From NCBI GenBank assembly GCA_900553845.1, contig USEW01000099.1:1-6910 (forward strand): a stretch of DNA of 6,910 nt, given 5' to 3'. Position numbers and translations under genes: made by a program. The notes below the pieces were generated by a model that saw only the letters and a program-made list of their open reading frames with translations, had not been told where the DNA came from and made no database searches. Numbering within the stretch: position 1 is the stretch's first letter; the number at the start of each line of letters is the position of its first letter. Of this stretch, positions 1 to 5,943 are shown piece by piece. The stretch is from an uncultured bacterium. GTDB lineage: Bacteria > Cyanobacteriota > Vampirovibrionia > Gastranaerophilales > Gastranaerophilaceae.

Positions 1-570
1 GGAAACATTATATTTATCAACGAGTATATTTCTTGCAATTTGACACCAATCATATAAAGTTTCAATAGGTGTAATATCAATGTCAACTGCAATTTGAAAA
101 ACACTGTCTGCACTTGTATAAATAATTGGATATTTGGTTTTTTGGTGTTCGTTATTTAAATCTTCAATAATTTTAGTTCCTGATGAAGGATAATTTCCTA
201 AAATGCCGCCACAATTAGTTTGTTTTATAAATTCATTAATAATAAACTCATCAAAACCATTTGGATATGTCTTAAAAGGTTTATCTATAATAAGTCCGGC
301 CATTTCCCAATGACCTGTTGTTGTGCATTTGCCTTTTGATTTTTCTTTCATAATGCCGCAACTTGCAATTGGATTTTCTATTTTATTTATACCATTTATT
401 TCTGTAAGATTACCAAGTCCAAAACGTTCAAAATTTGGCATTTTTAAGCCATTTACATAATTTGCAACGTTGCAAATTGTATTACAGGTTTTGACATCAT
501 TAAACTCAGCATAATCATGCATTGCACCAATGCCCAAAGAATCAATAACAATAATTATAGCCCGTTTCAT
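1..570 (-). CDS. deoB: phosphopentomutase, N-terminal 190 residues (runs off the left edge)
   Basis: DeoB interconverts ribose/deoxyribose 1-phosphate and 5-phosphate in the cytoplasm, linking nucleoside breakdown to central carbon metabolism. I translated 190 residues from the ATG at 570-568; the family is about 390-400 long, so roughly half is present. It belongs to the alkaline-phosphatase-like metalloenzymes. Visible marks are IIIVIDSLGIGA with the metal-binding Asp10, the block GKCTTTGHWEM at 80-90, which holds the threonine phosphorylated during catalysis (probably Thr83 by alignment to GKDTxTGHWE), the GNYPSSGT segment near 135-142, and YTSADSVFQIA at 161-171. The residue before the nucleophile is Cys82, where the family usually has Asp. 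The remaining metal ligands lie in the missing C-terminal half. A Shine-Dalgarno GGGAG (579-583, minus) sits 8 bases before the ATG, which supports this start. It is divergent from wecB. Family assignment is secure. Confidence 0.95.
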   Translation of the reverse strand, partial: MKRAIIIVIDSLGIGAMHDYAEFNDVKTCNTICNVANYVNGLKMPNFERFGLGNLTEINGINKIENPIASCGIMKEKSKGKCTTTGHWEMAGLIIDKPFKTYPNGFDEFIINEFIKQTNCGGILGNYPSSGTKIIEDLNNEHQKTKYPIIYTSADSVFQIAVDIDITPIETLYDWCQIARNILVDKYNVS

Positions 571-613
571 AAAAAACACTCCCATTTTTATTTTTTTATT
601 GTAAAATAATTAT
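571..613. promoter_or_regulatory. 43-base divergent promoter region between deoB and wecB
   Basis: Both genes must start transcription in or very near this short gap. On the minus strand TACAAT (598-603) is a plausible -10 for deoB, giving a leader of about 20 bases that includes its GGGAG ribosome site; no good -35 is seen. On the plus strand TAAAAT (602-607) lies so close to the wecB ATG that transcription from it would start at or about the start codon, and no Shine-Dalgarno is visible before wecB. The two candidate -10 boxes overlap, so simultaneous firing may be mutually exclusive. The boxes are seen; the roles are inferred. Confidence 0.35.
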
Positions 614-1735
614 ATGCAAAAAATAAAAGTTTTAACAGTATTTGGCACACGACCTGAGGCTATAAAAATGGCGCCTCTGGTATTGGAGCTGGCTAAACAC
701 GAAGACATTTTTGAAAATATCGTTTGTGTAACAGCCCAGCATCGTCAAATGCTTGACCAAGTGCTTGAGTTATTTAATATAAAACCTGATTACGATTTAA
801 ATTTAATGCAGCCAAATCAAAATTTATGGAACTTAACATCAAAAGTGCTGCTTGAAATGAAAAATGTGTTTGAAGAAGTAAAACCTGATGTTGTATTGGT
901 TCATGGAGATACAACAACATCAATGGCGGCATCATTGAGTGCTTTTTATGCTCAAATTCCTGTTGGACATGTTGAAGCGGGATTGAGAACTTTTGATAAA
1001 TATTATCCGTTTCCTGAAGAAATAAATCGTGTTTTTGCTGATAGTGTTTCGACTTATCATTTTGCACCAACTGATACAAGTGTTAATAATCTAATTAAAT
1101 CCAATATTGACAAAACTCATATTTATAAAACCGGTAACACTGTTATCGATGCGCTTTTATATACAGTAAAAAATCATAAAGCTGATTTGAGTTATTTGAA
1201 TTTAGACAAAAATTTAAAAACAATCCTGCTTACCTCTCACAGGCGGGAAAATTTTGGAGAACCTATAAAAAATATATGTTATGCAATAAAAAAACTTATT
1301 AAAGAAAATAAAGATATACAAGTTGTTTATCCTGTTCATTTAAATCCAAATGTTAGAAAACCGGTATTTGAAATTTTAGAAGGTGTAGAAAGAGTGAAAC
1401 TTATTGAACCTCTTGAATATGCACCATTTGCAAGTTTGATGAAGGAATCTCATATAATACTAACAGATTCAGGCGGTGTTCAAGAAGAAGCGCCATCTTT
1501 GGGTAAACCTGTTTTGGTTTTAAGAAGTACAACCGAGCGGCCCGAAGCTGTTGAGTATGGAACCGTCAAACTAGTTGGAACTGATAAGGACAATATTATT
1601 CAAAACGTTCAAAAATTACTTGATGATAAAGAAGAATATAAGAGAATGAAAGAAGCCATAAACCCTTATGGTGATGGTCTTGCTTCCAAACGTATTGTTG
1701 ATGTGCTTGTCAATATGAATAAGATAAAAAATTAA
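614..1735 (+). CDS. wecB: UDP-N-acetylglucosamine 2-epimerase (non-hydrolysing)
   Basis: WecB/MnaA converts UDP-GlcNAc to UDP-ManNAc in the cytoplasm, supplying precursors for surface polysaccharides or wall glycans. The 373 residues match the usual length and the protein is complete. It is a two-domain GT-B-like fold. The N-terminus gives VFGTRPEAIKM (9-19, with Arg13 and Lys18), then HGDTTTS (Asp99), GHVEAGLRT (Glu121), FPEEINR (Glu135, Arg139), SHRREN (His209), YPVHLNPNVR (239-248), TDSGGVQEEAP (284-294, UDP-binding) and RSTTERPEAVEYGT (304-317). These match the catalytic and nucleotide-binding positions known for the E. coli enzyme. The start is fixed because VFGTRPE begins 9 residues in, as usual for the family, although no Shine-Dalgarno precedes it. 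The gene is divergent from deoB and convergent with the large kinase-like gene, sharing the TTAA at 1732-1735. No other polysaccharide genes are visible nearby, so which polymer it serves is unknown. Confidence 0.97.
   Translation: MQKIKVLTVFGTRPEAIKMAPLVLELAKHEDIFENIVCVTAQHRQMLDQVLELFNIKPDYDLNLMQPNQNLWNLTSKVLLEMKNVFEEVKPDVVLVHGDTTTSMAASLSAFYAQIPVGHVEAGLRTFDKYYPFPEEINRVFADSVSTYHFAPTDTSVNNLIKSNIDKTHIYKTGNTVIDALLYTVKNHKADLSYLNLDKNLKTILLTSHRRENFGEPIKNICYAIKKLIKENKDIQVVYPVHLNPNVRKPVFEILEGVERVKLIEPLEYAPFASLMKESHIILTDSGGVQEEAPSLGKPVLVLRSTTERPEAVEYGTVKLVGTDKDNIIQNVQKLLDDKEEYKRMKEAINPYGDGLASKRIVDVLVNMNKIKN
1732..1735. other. interlocked stop codons of convergent genes (TTAA)
   Basis: The plus-strand wecB stop TAA (1733-1735) and the minus-strand stop TAA of the kinase-like gene (1734-1732) share the palindrome TTAA. 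The genes overlap tail-to-tail by four bases, and no intergenic space is left for a terminator. Transcripts must therefore end inside the opposite gene or by a factor-dependent mechanism. Confidence 0.95.
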
Positions 1736-4700
1736 AATGTTCTTTTTCTTTCTTTTGCATCTTTACCTAAGTTTGGTCCATATATTAAAAGATTTAAAGT
1801 ATTTATTACATGTTCTTTATTTTTATCAAGGTATTTTTTTAACTGCACAACTTCATGTGTTGAGTTAAAGGGATGGAAAACATAACTTGAAAAAATAGAC
1901 TTGATTGTTGGTGATAACCTATTAAAAGCCATATCTATAGGATGATTAAGTTCATCCAACATATCTTTGGTATCCTCAATTCTCTCTTTGTGTCTTTTAT
2001 CATCCAACTCATTGCTTTGTTGTTGTATTTCTTCCAATGTTTTTTGATATTCTGGCTTAAACTCATATAAGCCTTCTAAATATAAATTATCTGTGTTTTC
2101 TTTTTTATTACCATAGTATTCAATATCTTTTACATCTGTCGCTTTTTTTATTTCAGAAAATGTATTATAAAACATATTGTAAGATTTTTCAGCCAATTCT
2201 TTTGATTTACTATCTTTTATTTCTTCATTATATGCGTGAATATTTGTATAAATTTCATTAACCTTTTCATTTAATTCATTGAATGCTTTTTTAACAAAAT
2301 TATCATCGCCGCACGTACTAATAGCATTTAATATTTTTATGGTATCAAAATATTTATTAAACAAAACTTTTGATTTTAAACATTCAAATGAGGATTTTTC
2401 GTTTATAAGTTTGCCTATATTCTTTATTTCTTTGAAAATGCGTTCATATTCTGATTTATATAAAGGAATTAATTGTTTTTTTATTTCATCTTTTATAGGT
2501 TCATCTTTATTTGTGTCACTTAAAGTATTCCAAATTATATTATGAATATTTGTGCCCTCCAAAGCTTCATAATTTTGCAAGTAAGTATATTCGGATTTAT
2601 GCATATTAGTATTATCAGGATTTGATATAATTTTATTCTTTTCCATCCAATTTTGAGCTATAGTATCTACTGTATTAAATAAACTAAAGATATTTTCTAT
2701 TCCTTTTTCAAAATATGTATGGTCATTATAAAATTTGCTGTCAAGTTCTTGTTTAAGTTCTTTTATTGCTTTATTTTCATCTATACCTTCAGGATATTTT
2801 GCACCCTTTAACAAGTTTGTTGCTATACCTTCGGTATTTCCTATAAAGTAATTAAGATGAGCATATAAATTTTGAACAGCTTCTTTATTTGACATTCTTA
2901 TAACATTGCCGGTGTCAATAAATGTAAATATAGTTTGTCCTTTGTCATCTGTACTTACAAATATATTGCCAGGATGTGGATCAGCATGCATTACTTTCTC
3001 ACCTTTTCTTGGTACCGAGAAAATTTGTTCAAAATATAAATTTGTATAAGACGATATAATATTTGCTTTTCTTTTAACATTACTGCCATTATCAATACCC
3101 ATTGATGATTTTAGGTCTTCAAAGGCTAAATAATCACTAAAGAGTTGTCCCGGAGCTTTTTCCATTACATAAGCTGTTCCATCTTGGCAAGTTTCAATTG
3201 GTTTAACTACATGAGCATGTTTTATTCCATTTGCTAGAGTTATTGCAGCTTCTGATTCTGATTTTAAATCAAGTTCTTTTTCCCAGGTGTTAAAAAGATT
3301 TTCAAGACATTTTCTGTTTGCATTAGCCTGATCATCTGTTCCTTTTATCTGAGATTCAATGTCTTTTTTGTGTTTTTCAAGATTAGTTTTTGAAACACCT
3401 GGTTTCACCATTTTCACAACATATTCTTTGTTATCTTTATCTTTGACCAACCAGGTTTCAGCAACTGAGCCAACACCTAAAGGTTTTGCTTCTAATTCAT
3501 TACCATTTTTATCTTTTGGTTTAATTATTGTATACTTTCCATCACCAAATAGTTCATTTATATGGATTTGTGCATCTTGTTCAGTTCTTGCGCCTGTGCA
3601 TTCACTTTTTACAAGTTCAATAATTTGGGGTAACATAGGAAGTTCTTTACAAAGTGTTTCGCCAGCTTTGGTGTCAGCAAAATTGTTGGGCAATGTTTGA
3701 AGATATTTTGGATAAAACATATTTTTTTGTTCTAACATTGCTAATGTTTCACTAGCATTTTTATGCTCAGTTTCACACTTTTGTATGATTGAACCAATAG
3801 AGTTTTCTTTTGAAGTATCAAAAACATTGATACCTTTTGTGCCAGCAAGCGTTTCAAAAGAAGTTTGCATATCTTCTGAGCTAAAGGGTTTTAAGTCTTC
3901 TATTTTCTTTTTGCTTTTTTCAGCAACTTTTTCCCATTCAGATAGATTTTTATAATTGCAAGCTGCAAGTGTTCCAAGTGCTGCTGTTGCAAATAGTTTA
4001 ATTCCCGGGTTTTCAATTTGTTGACGGCAGAAATCACCAAATGATTTATCTTCTTTCGGCAATGTCAAATAACGAATGCCACTATTTAAAGTCATACCGG
4101 CCATAACTGAACCTATCATAGGTATAGGCTGTGTGCCAACTAATCCTGGTATTGCACCGCTTACACCTGCTACACTTCCAGTAAGCATATCTTTAAAGAA
4201 GTGACGGTTTTCTTTACGTTGAGATTTTTCTACTCCAAATGAGTCAAACAGTTTTGTCCAAGCTTTAAAACTACCACCTAAAACTGCTCCTAAAATAAAA
4301 TTTGAAAGTATTTTCTTATCACAACTTTTTCGTTTTAGACATGAAGAAAATCCTGAAAAATTCGTTAATGCATGTGAGGCAGTAAATGATATCGCTGCAC
4401 TTGCTGTGTCAACTAAAATTTCAGTTGCTTCTTTCTGGTTATATTGAAATTTGGTTATATCTTCACATACTTTTTCAAAAGGAACTTCATCATTTATAAA
4501 TGCAGCAATTTCAGCATCAAGCTTTTTGCTGCTTAAACCAATTCCGGTTAAACCTTTTAATTTATTAAATCCGCGTGCTATAAATCCTTGTGAATTTTTT
4601 GCTTTTTTAAGATGGTATTTAAGAAAGGCAAGCTTACCTTCTTTTGTATCAAGATTTCTTTCCAATTCAAATTCGTCAATTTTTTGTTTATTTCTAAGCA

Positions 4701-4785
4701 ATGGATTTGAACCACTGAAGTTTGTTTGGCGTACTGATTGATATTCTGGTTTATAATTTGCACCGTTTAAAACTTGTATACTCAT
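1732..4785 (-). CDS. very large ABC1/UbiB/ADCK-like atypical kinase with hydrophobic N-terminal region
   Basis: This 1017-residue protein contains a central ABC1-family (UbiB/ADCK) kinase-like domain at about 405-640. Visible elements are a nucleotide loop PLGVGSVAETW (435-445), VAIK-type Lys458 (VVKMVKPGV) 19 residues after Gly439, an ELDxxxE helix (Glu510), hinge-like YVMEKAPG (539-546), catalytic loop HADPHPGN (600-607; Asp602, Asn607) and FIDTG (Asp624 in the DFG place). The family's ATP-site residues are thus kept. The loop is glycine-rich instead of alanine-rich, and no proper KxGQ motif is seen; LAMLEQ (348-353) may be its remnant. Typical relatives are about 450-650 long. Extra parts are an N-terminal region (1-300) with hydrophobic, Gly/Ala-rich segments near 124-145, 160-173, 198-240 and 262-276, probably membrane-associated, and a lysine/glutamate-rich helical C-terminus (640-1017) with a coiled-coil-like stretch near 915-946. 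Family members act in quinone or lipid metabolism; the substrate here is unknown. AAGAAGG lies 8 bases before the ATG. Confidence 0.85.
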   Translation of the reverse strand: MSIQVLNGANYKPEYQSVRQTNFSGSNPLLRNKQKIDEFELERNLDTKEGKLAFLKYHLKKAKNSQGFIARGFNKLKGLTGIGLSSKKLDAEIAAFINDEVPFEKVCEDITKFQYNQKEATEILVDTASAAISFTASHALTNFSGFSSCLKRKSCDKKILSNFILGAVLGGSFKAWTKLFDSFGVEKSQRKENRHFFKDMLTGSVAGVSGAIPGLVGTQPIPMIGSVMAGMTLNSGIRYLTLPKEDKSFGDFCRQQIENPGIKLFATAALGTLAACNYKNLSEWEKVAEKSKKKIEDLKPFSSEDMQTSFETLAGTKGINVFDTSKENSIGSIIQKCETEHKNASETLAMLEQKNMFYPKYLQTLPNNFADTKAGETLCKELPMLPQIIELVKSECTGARTEQDAQIHINELFGDGKYTIIKPKDKNGNELEAKPLGVGSVAETWLVKDKDNKEYVVKMVKPGVSKTNLEKHKKDIESQIKGTDDQANANRKCLENLFNTWEKELDLKSESEAAITLANGIKHAHVVKPIETCQDGTAYVMEKAPGQLFSDYLAFEDLKSSMGIDNGSNVKRKANIISSYTNLYFEQIFSVPRKGEKVMHADPHPGNIFVSTDDKGQTIFTFIDTGNVIRMSNKEAVQNLYAHLNYFIGNTEGIATNLLKGAKYPEGIDENKAIKELKQELDSKFYNDHTYFEKGIENIFSLFNTVDTIAQNWMEKNKIISNPDNTNMHKSEYTYLQNYEALEGTNIHNIIWNTLSDTNKDEPIKDEIKKQLIPLYKSEYERIFKEIKNIGKLINEKSSFECLKSKVLFNKYFDTIKILNAISTCGDDNFVKKAFNELNEKVNEIYTNIHAYNEEIKDSKSKELAEKSYNMFYNTFSEIKKATDVKDIEYYGNKKENTDNLYLEGLYEFKPEYQKTLEEIQQQSNELDDKRHKERIEDTKDMLDELNHPIDMAFNRLSPTIKSIFSSYVFHPFNSTHEVVQLKKYLDKNKEHVINTLNLLIYGPNLGKDAKERKRTF

Positions 4786-4811
4786 ATTTAATACCTTCTT
4801 TTATATATATT

Positions 4812-4817
4812 ATTATA
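4812..4817 (-). promoter_or_regulatory. candidate -10 box (TATAAT) for the large kinase-like gene
   Basis: Read on the minus strand the hexamer is a perfect TATAAT. A transcript starting about 7 bases downstream would have a leader of about 20 bases carrying the AAGAAGG ribosome site (4794-4800). No convincing -35 is visible at 16-18 bases upstream. In DNA this AT-rich such hexamers occur by chance, so confidence is limited. Confidence 0.4.
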
Positions 4818-4842
4818 AAAAATTCTAAACTATAAAATTTGC

Positions 4843-4879
4843 TATTTTGTTAATTTTTATTACAAAAATTAACAAAATA
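4843..4879. repeat. perfect 16-base inverted repeat with 5-base spacer in a divergent promoter region
   Basis: The arms at 4843-4858 and 4864-4879 are exact reverse complements, separated by ATTAC (4859-4863). Each arm carries only one G or C, so as RNA it would be a weak hairpin. It is followed by no clean T-run in a terminator position and lies upstream of both flanking genes. An operator dyad for a regulator of either gene, or an AT-rich structural element, fits the position better than a terminator. On the minus-strand side it sits about 25 bases upstream of the TATAAT at 4812-4817. Confidence 0.7.
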
Positions 4880-4899
4880 ATAATATTTTTAATGTAATA

Positions 4900-4915
4900 T
4901 TTACAAAAATTTACA
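4900..4915 (+). repeat. pair of TTTACA hexamers spaced one helical turn apart
   Basis: TTTACA occurs at 4900-4905 and again at 4910-4915, exactly 10 bases apart, upstream of the small plus-strand gene. Each resembles a -35 box. The downstream one is followed after 18 bases by GATAAT (4934-4939), but transcription from that pair would begin inside the ribosome site, so its use as a promoter is doubtful. They may instead be two half-sites for a protein. Weak evidence. Confidence 0.25.
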
Positions 4916-4957
4916 TAGAAAATTTCTAAAAACGATAATAAAAAAGAGGGTACATAT

Positions 4958-5318
4958 ATGATATATCTGCTTCAAAATAATTTTAAAAATTTAACTTATT
5001 ATAAGAATCTTCTTTTGTCTAACGGAATAAAAGAAGAATATATAATAAGCCAGGTTGATAGTTACGGGTGTGAAAAGCAGATTGAAAATAATAATTTTTC
5101 ACATATTTATTAATGCATCTTATTATAATTTTTATACAAGTACAGTAATTCAAAGAAATAAAAATATAGATGTAATAATTACGGATATAAATGAGAATCC
5201 AAAAACAATAAGGCTTATTTATAGTTCAGATTTAAAGTATATTGATAAAGATAATGCAAAATATGAAATTTTCAATATTTTAAATCCTATAAATAACTTT
5301 ATATATAATGTATTTTAA
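4958..5318 (+). pseudogene. small gene of unknown function, split by an apparent one-base frameshift
   Basis: An open frame starts at ATG 4958 behind a good ribosome site (GAGGG, 4946-4950, 7 bases away) and ends at TAA 5111-5113 after 51 codons. A second frame, shifted by +1, is open from 5049 to TAA 5316-5318 and has no ATG and no ribosome site of its own. The total span is 361 bases, so removing one base gives a single 119-residue reading frame. The likeliest site is the run of five T at 5095-5099. Joining there gives ENNNFHIFINASYY across the junction, a smooth beta-strand-like segment. The protein would be rich in Asn, Ile, Tyr and Lys, with no signal peptide, membrane segment or motif I recognise. 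It could be a real pseudogene, a sequencing or assembly error, or a recoded gene. Its 3' end interlocks with the mlaD-like gene, suggesting that end was still a functional gene boundary recently. Function unknown. Confidence 0.55.
5315..5318. other. second interlocked pair of stop codons (TTAA)
   Basis: The TAA of the small plus-strand gene (5316-5318) and the TAA of the mlaD-like gene (5317-5315, minus) share the palindrome TTAA. This is the same four-base tail-to-tail overlap as at 1732-1735, again with no room for a terminator between the genes. Confidence 0.9.
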
Positions 5319-5941
5319 CTTTTATGATTTTTTCTTTTTTCTCGATGTTTTTTTGTAAATTTAATTATTTCATCTTCAATAATATTAATATTTTCAAGAT
5401 GGATTATATATTTAGCCATATTAAGCTCATCTTTTAAAAGTTTTTTATAGGATTTAATCTGACTATCTTTTAAAAACATTAGGGAATTATTTGACATTTT
5501 TAAAGTTGCAGCTGACAAATTCATTTGGTTGTTATAAAAATTATAAATACGGTAATTTCGTTTAATATCAAACATTTTGCAATAATTTTCAGGTTTGAAC
5601 TCAGGAGGCATTATTTCAAGCGATTTTGACCCGGCTATTCCATAAAATTCCACAGTGACTGAAGAATTTGGGGGTAATTTTATTCCATTATTTACCAAAA
5701 AAGTAACATACACATTTGAATCGGCAGCACTTAAATTGTTTATATATCCAATTTGTTTTCCCATAAATTTTACAGGCGAGCCAATTGTTAGACCGTCTAC
5801 ATCTTTCATAAAAACATAATACTGAGTGTTTTGTTTAATTTTAAAATTATAGACTAAAACAGATAAAACTAAAATAAAACCTATAATAAATAACCAGATT
5901 AAAAATTCAAAAAAGTAAGATAAAATTTGTTTTTTTTCCAT
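5315..5941 (-). CDS. MCE/MlaD-family lipid-transport protein, membrane-anchored
   Basis: MCE-domain proteins form hexameric rings in the periplasm that carry lipids between the inner and outer membranes, normally with an MlaE permease and MlaF ATPase. This 208-residue protein has a short basic N-terminus, one membrane segment at about 11-31, then an MCE domain at about 40-113. The domain shows YYVFMKDVDGLTIGSPVKF (41-59), GKQIGYI (61-67), a VYVTF strand (77-81), KLPPNSSVTVEF (88-99) and GIAGSKSLEI (101-110), all in family order. The 95 residues after the domain are lysine-rich and probably helical, ending in a very basic tail. The protein is close to E. coli MlaD in size. Only two bases separate it from the cobO stop, and its GAGGG lies 15 bases from the ATG, too far to be ideal, so translation is probably coupled to cobO. 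No permease or ATPase partner is in the window. MlaD-like is secure at family level; the exact transport system is unknown. Confidence 0.87.
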   Translation of the reverse strand: MEKKQILSYFFEFLIWLFIIGFILVLSVLVYNFKIKQNTQYYVFMKDVDGLTIGSPVKFMGKQIGYINNLSAADSNVYVTFLVNNGIKLPPNSSVTVEFYGIAGSKSLEIMPPEFKPENYCKMFDIKRNYRIYNFYNNQMNLSAATLKMSNNSLMFLKDSQIKSYKKLLKDELNMAKYIIHLENINIIEDEIIKFTKKHREKRKNHKS

Positions 5942-5943
5942 AT

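Noticed and set aside
774..1079. Minus-strand open frame inside wecB
   Set aside because: It lies wholly within a secure, conserved gene, has no ribosome site or recognisable motif, and its residues look like an antisense reading of wecB.
2279..2545. Plus-strand open frame inside the large kinase-like gene
   Set aside because: Antisense shadow: the sense gene is continuous over 1017 codons with recognisable kinase motifs, and this frame's Ser/Phe/Leu-rich content is typical of reversed Lys/Glu-rich coding.
3359..3700. Plus-strand open frame opposite the kinase domain start
   Set aside because: Antisense shadow over the conserved nucleotide-binding region; no ribosome site or family resemblance.
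4451..4763. Open frames on both strands overlapping the N-terminal end of the large gene
   Set aside because: Both are covered by the well-initiated large gene in another frame and show no domain of their own.
4843..4879. The 16-base palindrome as a rho-independent terminator
   Set aside because: It lies upstream of the starts of both flanking genes, has one G:C pair in the stem and no clean following T-run on the appropriate strand.
5055..5318. An independent 87-residue gene starting at TTG 5055
   Set aside because: There is no ribosome site at the right distance, the start is rare, and the first 15 or so residues overlap the well-initiated upstream frame. It is better explained as the downstream part of a frameshifted gene.
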